A stretch of DNA of 64,000 nucleotides from JAKVJE01 sp047722305. GTDB taxonomy: Bacteria; Actinomycetota; Actinomycetes; Actinomycetales; Microbacteriaceae. Both the position numbers and the translations under genes were made by a program. The notes under the pieces were generated by a model. That model ran no database searches, was not told the DNA's origin, and saw only the letters and a list, made by a program, of their open reading frames with translations. The stretch lies in NCBI GenBank assembly GCA_047722305.1, contig JBDNYM010000001.1:62001-126000 (forward strand), read 5' to 3'. Each line of letters opens with the position of its first letter. Positions within the stretch are counted from its first letter, which is position 1. Below, one piece after another: positions 1 through 8,651 of the stretch.

Positions 1-20
1 ACGCCGCCGGACGCCAGCGC

Positions 21-1220
21 TCAGCGCTGGGCGAGTACCGCGTCGAGGCCCGCCACCAGGAGTGAGACGGCCGAGACGGCGGCGCCGAGCAGACATACCG
101 CGCCCCAGCCGGCCGTCTGCCACGCCCACAGCCCGGCCGCCGATCCCACGGCCCCGCCGACGAAATAGCTGGTCATGTACACCGAGTTCAGACGCGCCCG
201 CGCCGCCGGGTCGAGGGCGAACACGATGCTCTGATTGCTGACGTGCGCGCCCTGCAGGCCCACATCCAGCAGCACCATCGCGACGACGAACCAGAACAGG
301 ACGAACTGCCCGGCGTACACGGCCGTCCAGCTCGCCAGCGACACGCCCAGGCAGGCGAACGTGGTCGGCAGGGTGAGGCCGCGGTCGGCCAGCCGGCCGG
401 CCACCGTGGCCATCAGCGCCCCCAGCACGGCGGCCAGCCCCACCAGCCCGATCTGCAGCTCGTTCAGATCGAACCGGTCGCCGAGCATGAACGCCATCGT
501 CGCGAACATGGAGCTCATGCCGGCGAACGTCAGTCCGCCCAGCGCCGACCGGGTCGCCAGCCGCGGATACGTGCGCAGCAGCCGGGGCAGCGAGGCCATG
601 ACGTGCGCGTACGACGCGCCGGAGTGCGCCGGCGAGGTGGGCAGCATGCGCCACAGGACGACCGCCATGGCCGCCATGACCGCGGCCGTCAGCCGGTAGG
701 CGGTCTGCCAGCCGCCGAGCGGCGTGAGCAGCCCCGAGATGCTGCGCCCTAGCAGCACGCCCACCAGCAGTCCGCTCATGATGACGCCGACGGTGCGTCC
801 GGCCCGCCTCGGATCGGACAGCTCGGCCGCGAACGGCACCAGCACCTGGGCGGCGACGGAGAAGAATCCCGCGATCCCGGTGCCGATCAGCAGCACGCCG
901 ATGCTGCTCGAGAACCCGCACAGCGCCTGGCCGGCTGCGCTGGCCAGCAGCAGCCCCACCGCCAGCCGGCGCTTGTCCACCAGATCGCCGAGCGGGACGA
1001 GCAGCAGCAGCCCGATCCCATAGGACACCTGTGCCACCGTCACGCTCGCGCCCGCCAGCGCGTCGCTGGTGTGCAAGACGCGGGCGATGGTGCCCAGCAG
1101 CGGCTGGTTGAAGTAGTTGCCGCCGGCGCACAGCCCCGTGGTGACCGCCATCACGGCGACCAAGGGGGCGGAGAGTCGGGGCGACGGACGGGCGGAGGAC
1201 GGAGCGGACGGAGCGGTCAT
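21..1220 (-). CDS. MFS transporter (drug/sugar exporter type)
   Basis: A 399-residue integral membrane protein of the major facilitator superfamily with about twelve hydrophobic segments. The N-terminal half has the loop motif GDLVDKRR (near residues 78-85), a form of the MFS motif between helices 2 and 3, and the second half carries GRLADRG at the equivalent place. This layout is typical of proton-coupled drug or small-molecule exporters; the substrate cannot be read from sequence. It is transcribed leftwards, divergent from the DUF4186 gene, with about 145 bp between the two starts. The N-terminus is Ser/Pro-rich and the exact start is not certain. MFS assignment is confident, substrate unknown. 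Confidence 0.85.
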   Translation of the reverse strand: MTAPSAPSSARPSPRLSAPLVAVMAVTTGLCAGGNYFNQPLLGTIARVLHTSDALAGASVTVAQVSYGIGLLLLVPLGDLVDKRRLAVGLLLASAAGQALCGFSSSIGVLLIGTGIAGFFSVAAQVLVPFAAELSDPRRAGRTVGVIMSGLLVGVLLGRSISGLLTPLGGWQTAYRLTAAVMAAMAVVLWRMLPTSPAHSGASYAHVMASLPRLLRTYPRLATRSALGGLTFAGMSSMFATMAFMLGDRFDLNELQIGLVGLAAVLGALMATVAGRLADRGLTLPTTFACLGVSLASWTAVYAGQFVLFWFVVAMVLLDVGLQGAHVSNQSIVFALDPAARARLNSVYMTSYFVGGAVGSAAGLWAWQTAGWGAVCLLGAAVSAVSLLVAGLDAVLAQR

Positions 1221-1353
1221 GACCGGCTCATTCTCGGTCGTGTCCGGGGATGGGACAAGCCCGCTCGTGTCGGGGCGTCACGAGCCTGGTCCGGGCTGCC
1301 TGGCGCGGGACCGCGCCGGGGCTCGGGACACCTCCTCCGGCATCGCTGCGGCT

Positions 1354-1359
1354 TACACT
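1354..1359 (+). promoter_or_regulatory. Candidate -10 box of a leaderless promoter (DUF4186 gene)
   Basis: TACACT fits the actinobacterial TANNNT -10 consensus and ends 6 nt before the ATG at 1366, so transcription would start at or next to the start codon. No Shine-Dalgarno sequence precedes this ATG and no convincing -35 box is visible. The same arrangement recurs at several other genes in this window. Confidence 0.45.
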
Positions 1360-1365
1360 CCGGTC

Positions 1366-1758
1366 ATGGCCGAGAACCCGGAGCACGCCCTGCAGCGGCT
1401 CGCCGGGTCGAAGTTCCGGGCCAGCTTCCACTTGAACGCGGCCGACCGGGCGTACGCGCGCGCTCGCGGCCGCGACCTCGTCGCCGCGCACGCGCACGAT
1501 CTGCTCGCCGGCCGGATCGGCGCGGCGCATCCCCGCAACGACGGCCGCCAGACCCCGTACCGTGGGCATCCCGTGTTCACCGCCCAGCACGCGACCGCTA
1601 CCTGCTGTCGCGGGTGCGTGCAGAAGTGGCACGGCATCCCGGAGGGGCGGGAGCTGACCGCCGCCGAGCTCGACCGCCTCGTCGCACTCGTGATGGCCTG
1701 GATCGACCGCGACCTGTCGCTCCCGGAGCCGTCCCCGTCGCCTCGCCGCCATCGGTAA
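1366..1758 (+). CDS. DUF4186 family protein
   Basis: A 130-residue protein with the full DUF4186 signature: FRASFHLNAADRAY near the start, NDGRQTPYRGHPVF in the middle, followed by AQHATATCCRGC and KWHGIP. The clustered His and Cys residues suggest metal binding, but the family has no established function. The frame is open further upstream; the ATG at 1366 is chosen because conserved sequence begins right after it and a -10 box sits 6 nt upstream. It is divergent from the MFS gene and ends about 105 bp before the ABC operon. Family assignment is confident, function unknown. Confidence 0.85.
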   Translation: MAENPEHALQRLAGSKFRASFHLNAADRAYARARGRDLVAAHAHDLLAGRIGAAHPRNDGRQTPYRGHPVFTAQHATATCCRGCVQKWHGIPEGRELTAAELDRLVALVMAWIDRDLSLPEPSPSPRRHR

Positions 1759-1863
1759 TTCACCTCCCGGCCACCCCGGCGGCACCGTCGCGTCGCTTCC
1801 GCTTCGTAGGTTGTGACCGGTAGCGGGCGGTTGACAGGCCCCCGCACGCATCGAGGAGGACGA

Positions 1864-2988
1864 ATGCACCTGCATCACAAGATCTTGACGGCGACCGCGC
1901 TGGCCGCGGTCGCCGGCCTGGCGCTCACCGGATGCTCGGCGTCCGGTGCGGGGTCGTCGTCGAGCGCCGCGGACGCCAAGACCGCCACCAGCATCGACGC
2001 CTTCGGCGGGATGGACGGCCTCGTGAAGGCGGCCAACCAGGAGGGCAAGCTCAACGTCATAGCCCTGCCGCACGACTGGGCGAACTACGGCGAGATCATC
2101 AGCGCCTTCAAGAAGAAGTACCCGAAGATCACCGTCACCGAGGCGTCGCCCGACGCCTCGAGCGCCGAGGAGATCCAGGCCGCCAAGACCAACCAGGGCC
2201 TCGACACCGCCCCCGACGTCTTCGACCTCGGCCTCACGGTCGCCCTGCAGAACGTCGACCAGTTCGCGCCCTACGAGGTGCAGACCTGGAAGGACATCCC
2301 CAGCAGCCTCAAGGACTCGCAGGGACGCTTCACCGGCGACTACGGCGGGTACATGTCGATCGGCTACGACTCGGCCAAGTACTCCGCGCCGAAGTCGCTG
2401 CAGGACCTGCTCGGATCCGCCTACAAGAGCGCCGTGTCGCTCAACGGCGATCCCACCCAGGCCGGGGCGGCCTTCGCGGCGGTCGGGCTGGCCACCGTGC
2501 AGAATGGCGGCACGCTCGACGACTTCCAGCCCGGCATCGACTTCTTCCAGAAGCTCAACACGGCGGGCAACCTGAAGAACGTCGACGTGACCACCGCCAC
2601 GGTCGCCTCCGGCGAGACTCCGGTCGTGTTCGACTGGGACTACCTGAACGCGGCCCACGTCAAGGACAAGCCCACCTGGAAGACCGTCATCCCCGAGGGC
2701 ACCGGCTACGCCGCGTACTACAACCAGGCCATCAACAAGGATGCTCCGAACCCGGCAGCCGCCCGGCTGTGGCTCGAGTTCCTCTACAGCGACCAGGCGC
2801 AGAACCTCTGGCTGCAGGGCGGAGCGCGCCCGGTGCGCTCCGAGGCCATGGAGAAGGCGGGGACCATCGACAAGGACGCGCTCGCGAAGCTCCCCGCCGC
2901 GCCGAAGAAGTACGTGATCCCCACCGAGAAGCAGAGCGACGACGCCGGGAAGCTGCTCGGCGCCAAATGGGCTGCGGCGGTGCAGTGA
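1864..2988 (+). CDS. ABC transporter substrate-binding lipoprotein
   Basis: Extracellular solute-binding protein of the family 1/AfuA-PotD type, 374 residues. It opens with a lipoprotein signal peptide ending in the lipobox LTGC (Cys about residue 21), so the mature protein should be anchored to the membrane outer face. GAGGAGG lies 5-7 nt before the ATG at 1864, which decides the start; the frame is open 17 codons further upstream. It heads a four-gene operon (binding protein, two permeases, ATPase) with very short or overlapping junctions. Systems of this layout take up Fe(III), spermidine/putrescine or 2-aminoethylphosphonate; the ligand cannot be assigned here. Confidence 0.88.
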   Translation: MHLHHKILTATALAAVAGLALTGCSASGAGSSSSAADAKTATSIDAFGGMDGLVKAANQEGKLNVIALPHDWANYGEIISAFKKKYPKITVTEASPDASSAEEIQAAKTNQGLDTAPDVFDLGLTVALQNVDQFAPYEVQTWKDIPSSLKDSQGRFTGDYGGYMSIGYDSAKYSAPKSLQDLLGSAYKSAVSLNGDPTQAGAAFAAVGLATVQNGGTLDDFQPGIDFFQKLNTAGNLKNVDVTTATVASGETPVVFDWDYLNAAHVKDKPTWKTVIPEGTGYAAYYNQAINKDAPNPAAARLWLEFLYSDQAQNLWLQGGARPVRSEAMEKAGTIDKDALAKLPAAPKKYVIPTEKQSDDAGKLLGAKWAAAVQ

Positions 2989-2997
2989 CCGGCGTCC

Positions 2998-3906
2998 ATG
3001 ACGGCCATCTCATCTGAGCGGACGGGGTCCGCGGCCACCGGCCGCCGGCCCCCGTCCCGCCGTGGGTTCGGGGCGGGGCTGGGGCTGGTGCCCTTCGCGG
3101 CCTACCTTCTGCTGTTCCTCGCCATTCCCGCCGTGCTCGCCATCGGCTCCGGACTGTTCGACGCGGCCGGACGATTCGCCCCGGGGAACCTGCTGGCCCT
3201 CTTCGACCCGGTGGTGCTCGGGACCTTCTGGAACTCGATCTGGCTGTCGGCGCTCACCGCGGGCATCGGCGTCGTGGTCGGGTTCGTCCTCTGCTACGCC
3301 CTCCAGGGCTTCCCGCCCGGCGGTGCGGTGCGCACCATCGTCGACGCGGCCAGCAGCATGCTGGCGCAGTTCGGGGGCGTGATGCTCGCTTTCGCCATCA
3401 TCGCCACCATCGGCCTCCAGGGGCTCGTCACCGTGTGGCTGCGCACGGCCTTCGGCATCGACCTGTTCGCGTCCGGCCCCTGGCTGTACGGGATGCCGGG
3501 GCTGGTGATCGCCTACGTCTACTTCCAGGTGCCCCTCATGGTCATCACGTTCATGCCCGCGCTCACCGCGCTGCGTCCGCAGTGGGTGGAGGCGACGCTC
3601 ACGCTCGGCGGCACCCGGGGCACCTTCTGGCGCCGCGTGGCCCTCCCGCTGCTCGCCCCGTCGCTGCTGGCGAGCTTCCTGCTGCTGTTCGCGAACTCGT
3701 TCTCGGCCTACGCGACAGCGGCCGCCCTGGCCAGCCAGGGGTCCCCGATCGTCCCCCTGCAGATCCGCACCGCGCTCACCAGCGAGACGGTGCTCGGCCG
3801 GCAGAACCAGGCCGGCGTGCTCGCCCTGGGGATGATCGTCGTCATGGCCGTGGTGATGTGGGCCTACTCGTGGATGTCGCGACGCGCATCGAGGTGGCAG
3901 GCGTGA
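2998..3906 (+). CDS. ABC transporter permease subunit 1
   Basis: A 302-residue membrane protein with about six hydrophobic segments and the binding-protein-dependent permease loop (EATLTLGGTRGTFWRRVALP, residues about 199-218), which contacts the ATPase. A short Arg-rich cytoplasmic N-terminus precedes the first membrane segment. It begins 10 nt after the binding-protein gene and its stop overlaps the start of the second permease (GTGA). With that partner it should form the transmembrane channel. It resembles the PotB/AfuB permease group; substrate unknown. Confidence 0.88.
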   Translation: MTAISSERTGSAATGRRPPSRRGFGAGLGLVPFAAYLLLFLAIPAVLAIGSGLFDAAGRFAPGNLLALFDPVVLGTFWNSIWLSALTAGIGVVVGFVLCYALQGFPPGGAVRTIVDAASSMLAQFGGVMLAFAIIATIGLQGLVTVWLRTAFGIDLFASGPWLYGMPGLVIAYVYFQVPLMVITFMPALTALRPQWVEATLTLGGTRGTFWRRVALPLLAPSLLASFLLLFANSFSAYATAAALASQGSPIVPLQIRTALTSETVLGRQNQAGVLALGMIVVMAVVMWAYSWMSRRASRWQA

Positions 3907-4718
3907 ACGCCTCGCTGGCGCCCCGGGCGCTCGCCCGCTGGCTCATCGTCGTGGTCATCGGCGCCCTGTTCGCCGTGCCGATCGTCGCCATGCTCGAGTT
4001 CACGCTGCGCAATCCCAACGGCGGCCACTCGCTCGTGCACTGGATCGCGCTGTTCAACCCCGCCAACGCCGCCCAGTATCAGATCATCTGGGTCGGGGTC
4101 GGCAATTCCCTGCAGCTCGTCGTGGTCACCGTCGCGATCGTGCTGCTGCTGCTCGCGCCGACGATGATCCTCGTGCACCTGCGGTTCCCGCGTCTGCGCC
4201 GGGTGCTCGAGTTCATCTGCCTGCTGCCGATCTCGATCCCCGCGATCGTGCTGGTCGTCGGCTTCGCCCCCATCTACCTGATCATCGGGCGGATGATCGG
4301 CACCGGCATCTGGCCGCTCGGCTTCGCCTACGGCGTCACCGTGCTCCCGTACGCCTTCCGCTCCATCCAGGCCAATCTCGACGGCATCGACGCGACGACT
4401 CTCGCGGAGGCGGCCCGGTCGCTGGGCGCCAGCTGGTGGCGGGTCATCACGCGGGTGCTGGTGCCGAACCTACGCCAGGGCCTCCTCTCCTCGGCGCTCA
4501 TCTCCGTGGCCGTGGTACTCGGCGAGTACACGATCGCCTCGCTGCTGAATCGGCAGAACCTGCAGACGGTGCTCGTGCTCGTCAACAAGCAGGACCCCTA
4601 CATCTCCATCATCCTCACCCTCCTCACCCTGCTGCTCGGCTTCCTGCTGCTCGCCGCCATCGGCGGGGTCAGCGGGAGCGGGCGCCGCGCGCGGCGGGCC
4701 AAGAAAGGCTGGTCATGA
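3903..4718 (+). CDS. ABC transporter permease subunit 2
   Basis: A 271-residue permease of the PotC type with about six membrane segments and the EAA loop (AEAARSLGASWWRVITRVLVP, around residues 165-185; central motif EAARSLGAS). The GTG start at 3903 overlaps the TGA of the preceding permease, implying translational coupling; the frame is open for about 156 codons upstream, but that stretch is the other frame of the first permease. The stop overlaps the ATG of the ATPase gene. It completes the heterodimeric membrane channel of the importer. Confidence 0.88.
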   Translation: MNASLAPRALARWLIVVVIGALFAVPIVAMLEFTLRNPNGGHSLVHWIALFNPANAAQYQIIWVGVGNSLQLVVVTVAIVLLLLAPTMILVHLRFPRLRRVLEFICLLPISIPAIVLVVGFAPIYLIIGRMIGTGIWPLGFAYGVTVLPYAFRSIQANLDGIDATTLAEAARSLGASWWRVITRVLVPNLRQGLLSSALISVAVVLGEYTIASLLNRQNLQTVLVLVNKQDPYISIILTLLTLLLGFLLLAAIGGVSGSGRRARRAKKGWS

Positions 4719-5824
4719 CCTCCACGGAGAATCGCGCCCCGGGTGCGCGCACCACCGGCTCGAACGCGCTCGTCGCCGAGCGGGGCGAGGGGTCCGCGGT
4801 CGAGTTCCGCGACATCCAGAAGGCGTTCGGCGACAAGCGGGTGCTCATCGACTTCGACCTGCGCGCCGAGCCGGGCGAGTTCGTCTCGCTGCTGGGCCCG
4901 TCCGGCTGCGGGAAGACGACCGCGCTGCGGGTGCTGGCCGGGCTGGAGACGCCGGCCTCGGGCCAGGTGGCGATCGGCGGCGCGGATGTCACGCGGATGC
5001 CCACCAACCTGCGCGACTTGGGGATGGTGTTCCAGTCGTACTCGCTGTTCCCGCATCTCGACGCGCTGCGCAACACGATGTTCGGGCTGCAGATGCGCCA
5101 CGTCCCCCGGAGCGCGGCCGCCGACCGGGCCCGGCAGGCGCTCGAGCTCGTCGGCCTGTCCGACGTCTCCGACCACTACCCGCTGCAGCTCTCCGGCGGT
5201 CAGCAGCAGCGGGTGGCTCTCGCCCGGGCCCTGGTGACCCAGCCCAAGGTGCTGCTGCTGGACGAGCCCCTCTCCGCCCTCGACGCGAAGGTGCGGGTGC
5301 AGTTGCGGGAGGAGATCCGGCGCCTGCAGCTGCGGCTGGGCATCACGACGATCTTCGTCACCCACGACCAGGAGGAGGCCCTGGCCATCTCCGACCGGGT
5401 GGCGGTGATGAACGCCGGCCGCATCGAGCAGATCGGCACCCCCGAACAGCTGTACACCCACCCGGACACTGCGAACGTGTCGGCCTTCGTGGGCATCAGC
5501 AGCGTCCTTCCGGCTATGGTGCGCGGCGGCATCGTGGATGTGCTCGGCTTCCAGCTCTCCGCGCTCGCCCCCGCCCCGGACGGTCCCGCCCAGGTGCGGG
5601 TGCGACCGGAGAACGTGCGTTTGGTCTCGGAGGGCGGCGTCCCCGCCACCGTCGAGAGCAGCGTGTACCTCGGTTCGCTGCGGCGCACCCGCCTGCGCAC
5701 CGAGGACGGGCGGCACATCTCGGTACAGCACCGCGCCTCGGAGCGGCTCGGCTTCGGCCACGCGGTGCGGTTCGTGATCGATCCCGTGCCGGTACTGGTC
5801 GAGCCCACGACGGCGGACCGGTGA
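4715..5824 (+). CDS. ABC transporter ATP-binding protein (PotA/AfuC type)
   Basis: A 369-residue ATPase with Walker A GPSGCGKTT, Q-loop in MVFQSYSLFPH, signature LSGGQQQR, Walker B VLLLDEPLSALD and H-loop FVTHDQEEA. A C-terminal TOBE-type domain follows (about residues 280-360), typical of ATPases for polyamine, iron or phosphonate importers. The ATG overlaps the upstream permease stop (ATGA). The N-terminal 25 residues are a non-conserved extension. It energises uptake with the three preceding gene products. Confidence 0.92.
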   Translation: MTSTENRAPGARTTGSNALVAERGEGSAVEFRDIQKAFGDKRVLIDFDLRAEPGEFVSLLGPSGCGKTTALRVLAGLETPASGQVAIGGADVTRMPTNLRDLGMVFQSYSLFPHLDALRNTMFGLQMRHVPRSAAADRARQALELVGLSDVSDHYPLQLSGGQQQRVALARALVTQPKVLLLDEPLSALDAKVRVQLREEIRRLQLRLGITTIFVTHDQEEALAISDRVAVMNAGRIEQIGTPEQLYTHPDTANVSAFVGISSVLPAMVRGGIVDVLGFQLSALAPAPDGPAQVRVRPENVRLVSEGGVPATVESSVYLGSLRRTRLRTEDGRHISVQHRASERLGFGHAVRFVIDPVPVLVEPTTADR

Positions 5825-5914
5825 GCGGCGTCCTTCGACTGCGGCGGCCGGTGGGTTTCGAGGAGCGGCCTTTCGGCTGCGCTCTGCGTGCGGCTCGCCC
5901 GCGGTGCGACCTGC

Positions 5915-6175
5915 TCAGGGGCCGCCTGGGGACGGCCTCCAGCGCGTCAACAGGTTGGCGAGCGCCCGCGAGAAGCGGCGGGCCGACTCCGCGGTGAGCC
6001 GCAGCACGGGTGTCTCGGCGCAGTCGATGACGAGGAGCGGCTCGTCGAGGCGGTCGTCGACCCAGATGGTGAGCATCGCCGGCTGCAGCTGCGCGGAGAC
6101 TCGCTGCGGGCGGATGACGGTGATGGCGCAGACGGCGGCGACGTCGACGGGCGGGGGCGGCGGGGCAGGGTCCAT
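5915..6175 (-). CDS. Small hypothetical protein downstream of the XRE regulator
   Basis: An 86-residue reading frame with a Pro-rich start followed by a compositionally normal stretch (VDDRLDEPLLVIDCAETPVL, then an Arg/Ala-rich helix). It is on the same strand as the XRE regulator and starts about 105 nt after it, so the two may be co-transcribed. No family is recognised. A competing frame covers part of the same stretch but looks less protein-like (Ser/Arg-rich). The start is uncertain. Confidence 0.45.
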   Translation of the reverse strand: MDPAPPPPPVDVAAVCAITVIRPQRVSAQLQPAMLTIWVDDRLDEPLLVIDCAETPVLRLTAESARRFSRALANLLTRWRPSPGGP

Positions 6176-6280
6176 GGGGACAGTGAATCCCGCGCCTCCG
6201 ACATCGGCGGTGCTCAGGGCGCGTCCCGCGCTGATGGCTGGGGAGGGATGATCGCGGTGACAGCGGTGGAAACGGCGGAC

Positions 6281-6553
6281 TCACCTCATGGTGAGGTCGG
6301 GCGGGTGCCTCGGCAGCAGGTCGGCGACCTCCACACCCAGCACCTCGGCGACGGCGACCAGCGTGTACAGGTTCGGGTTCGCGGTGATGCCGCCCGGCCC
6401 CTGGCCGTGCTCCAGCCGCTGGAAGGTCACGCGGCTGATGCCGGCGCGGGCGGCCACCTCATCCTGCGTGGTCATCTGCTGATCGCGGAGGCGCTGCACC
6501 CGCAGACCCAGGTCGCGCACGTAGCGCTGCCACTCCGGGTCCTCTGTTCGCAC
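6281..6553 (-). CDS. XRE-family helix-turn-helix transcriptional regulator
   Basis: A 90-residue Cro/CI-type DNA-binding protein. The HTH spans about residues 25-55: TTQDEVAARAGISRVTFQRL fits the two-helix pattern, followed by a predicted recognition-helix end and an acidic tail with VAEVLGVEVADLL. There is no additional sensory domain. The GTG start at 6553 lies very close to a GGGGAGGT sequence, so initiation could be slightly different. It is upstream of a small co-oriented gene and convergent with the ABC operon. It probably regulates itself and its neighbour. Confidence 0.75.
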   Translation of the reverse strand: MRTEDPEWQRYVRDLGLRVQRLRDQQMTTQDEVAARAGISRVTFQRLEHGQGPGGITANPNLYTLVAVAEVLGVEVADLLPRHPPDLTMR

Positions 6554-6624
6554 CTCCCCAGTCTTTCGGGGCGCAACATGCGTATGGCGTCATAGATGAC
6601 GCGAAACCGAGGCGGACCCTGTGC

Positions 6625-7647
6625 TCAGGAGGCCGGGACGAGCACCGCGAACACCGGACGGTGATCCGATCCGGAGCGGTCGTGGCCCGAGAGCACCCGG
6701 AACATCGTCGCCCGCCAGCCGGAGGTCACCAGCACGTGGTCGATGTTCGCCCCTGCCCACGCCGGCAGGCCGGTGGGCCAGGTGCCGGTGGCGCCGGCGG
6801 TGCCCGCCTGCTGCGACGCGAGCGTGCAGCCGGGGACAGCGCCCAGATTGTCCACCGTGGCGTTGAAGTCGCCGGCGATGACCAGCTGCCGTCCCGACGC
6901 GCACAGCCGCCGCACCCAGTCGAGGTGAGCCCGCCAGATGCCGGCCTGCGCCTGGCTGCGGGAGAATCCGGGCTGCTGCGCGTGGACGACCGCGATCTCG
7001 GGCCCGCCTCCCCTCGTCGGGGCGGCCAGCACGCCCCCGCGCACCCCATCGGCGAATCCGGTCGCCGAGGTGTCCGGCTCGACGGCGTAGGAGAACCGCG
7101 CCGCCACCAGCAGCGACATCGTGTACTTGGTGGTGTCACTGGAGTCGGGGATCACCCACATGGGCTGCCCGAGCTGGTGCATGGCAGCGGCGATCCGGGC
7201 GGCGCGGGTGGGACGCGTCTCGGGCAGCGCCACCACGTCCGCGTGCAGCTGCACGGCGAGGCGAGCCACCTCATCCACCGGCACCCCGGTCGGGGTGGTG
7301 TTCCAGGACAGCACCCGCAGCGCGCCGGCGGGGGCGGAGGCGGCCTCCGTCGCAGCCGCCTCCGGGGCGGTGGCGCCGAGGCCGCGGCCGGTGAGCGTCA
7401 TCACGTTGGAGACGGCCAGCAGCGCCACCAGCGTCCCGGCGACCAGGGCGGTCAGCCGCCGCCGCGGCGTCAGCGCCGACGCCAGCAGCACGGCCGCCAC
7501 GACGAGGCCGAACAGGGTGACCAGCGGCCGCATGGCGATCAGCTGCGAGAACCCGACGCTGCGCCCCACCCAGGGCGCGCCCCAGGAGACGAGGGCGAGC
7601 AGCAGCGCGCTCGCCGCCGCCACGACCACGATCACCAGATGACGCAT
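6625..7647 (-). CDS. Membrane-anchored endonuclease/exonuclease/phosphatase family protein
   Basis: About 340 residues. Three hydrophobic segments occupy residues 1-95, followed by an extracytoplasmic EEP hydrolase domain with its usual motifs: LSWNTTP at the start, ALPETRP (catalytic Glu), VIAGDFNAT (DxN) and GSDHRPV (Asp-His) at the end. Such proteins hydrolyse phosphodiester bonds in nucleic acids, lipids or inositol phosphates; the substrate is unknown. The ATG at 7647 is preferred over the GTG four codons upstream because GAGGAG sits between them at proper spacing. Confidence 0.8.
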   Translation of the reverse strand: MRHLVIVVVAAASALLLALVSWGAPWVGRSVGFSQLIAMRPLVTLFGLVVAAVLLASALTPRRRLTALVAGTLVALLAVSNVMTLTGRGLGATAPEAAATEAASAPAGALRVLSWNTTPTGVPVDEVARLAVQLHADVVALPETRPTRAARIAAAMHQLGQPMWVIPDSSDTTKYTMSLLVAARFSYAVEPDTSATGFADGVRGGVLAAPTRGGGPEIAVVHAQQPGFSRSQAQAGIWRAHLDWVRRLCASGRQLVIAGDFNATVDNLGAVPGCTLASQQAGTAGATGTWPTGLPAWAGANIDHVLVTSGWRATMFRVLSGHDRSGSDHRPVFAVLVPAS

Positions 7648-7841
7648 CGATCTCCTCACGATCCGGGCTCATCCTAGGGGCGGACGCTGACCCTCGGCCG
7701 ACCCTCCCCGCCGACCTCCCCGTGATCGCGTCCCTCCTCCGGCCGCACCGGCCTGCCGGGCGCCGCGACCGAGCGCAGTACCATGGCACTGCTGGCGGTG
7801 AGGTCTTCCCGCCGTCCCAATTTCCGCCTTGAGGAGAATGC

Positions 7842-8624
7842 ATGCGCCCGCAATTGGTCGCTTTCGATCTGGATGACACCCTGGCCCCGTCGAAATCCCG
7901 CCTGCCCGAGCGGATGGCCGGGCTGCTCTGCCAGCTGCTCGACCATGCGCACGTGTGCGTGATCTCGGGCGGGCACTTCGGCCAGTTCGACAAGCAGGTG
8001 CTGTCCGCCCTGCGCGACGCCGGCGCCACGGACGAGGAGTTCGGCCGCCTGCACCTGATGCCCACCTGCGGCACCCGCTACCTGCGCTACCGGGACGGCG
8101 ATTGGCGCGAGGTGTACGCGCACGACTTGCCCGAGGCCGACAAGTGCCGCGCCGTCGAGGCGGTCTCGGCGGCGGCCAAGCAGCTCGGCCTGTGGGTCGA
8201 GCATCCGTACGGCGAGATCGTGGAGGACCGCGGCTCGCAGATCACCTTCTCGGCGCTGGGCCAGCAGGCGCCCGTCGAGGAGAAGAACGCCTGGGACCCC
8301 GACGGCGAGAAGAAGAACGCGCTGCGGCGCGCCACGGCCGAGCAGCTGCCCGACCTGGAGGTGCGCGCGGGCGGCACCACCTCCATCGACATCACCCGGC
8401 ACGGCATCGACAAGGCCTACGGCGTCCGGCAGCTGAGCGACGTCACCGGCATCCCCCTCGACCACATGCTCTTCCTGGGGGACAAGATGGACCCCGACGG
8501 CAACGACTACCCGGTCAAGGCCGCCGGCGTGCCCTCGCATGCGGTGACCGGCTGGCAGGACACCGCCGACTACCTGGAGCGCCTCATCCCCGAGCTCAGC
8601 GGCGCGCCGCTCGTGCTCGCCTGA
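7842..8624 (+). CDS. HAD-IIB family hydrolase (phosphomannomutase/sugar phosphatase-like)
   Basis: A 260-residue haloacid dehalogenase-type phosphatase. Motif I is FDLDDTLAPSK (nucleophile Asp and acid/base Asp near residues 9-11), a Cof-type IIB cap occupies the middle, and motif IV GDKMDPDGNDY near residue 210 resembles the GGND motif of eukaryotic-type phosphomannomutases. It may dephosphorylate or isomerise a sugar phosphate in the cytoplasm. GAGGAG lies 5-6 nt upstream of the ATG. It is a single-gene unit, convergent with nnrDE. Confidence 0.8.
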   Translation: MRPQLVAFDLDDTLAPSKSRLPERMAGLLCQLLDHAHVCVISGGHFGQFDKQVLSALRDAGATDEEFGRLHLMPTCGTRYLRYRDGDWREVYAHDLPEADKCRAVEAVSAAAKQLGLWVEHPYGEIVEDRGSQITFSALGQQAPVEEKNAWDPDGEKKNALRRATAEQLPDLEVRAGGTTSIDITRHGIDKAYGVRQLSDVTGIPLDHMLFLGDKMDPDGNDYPVKAAGVPSHAVTGWQDTADYLERLIPELSGAPLVLA

Positions 8625-8651
8625 GACCGACCCGCCTGGGGCTGAGCTGAG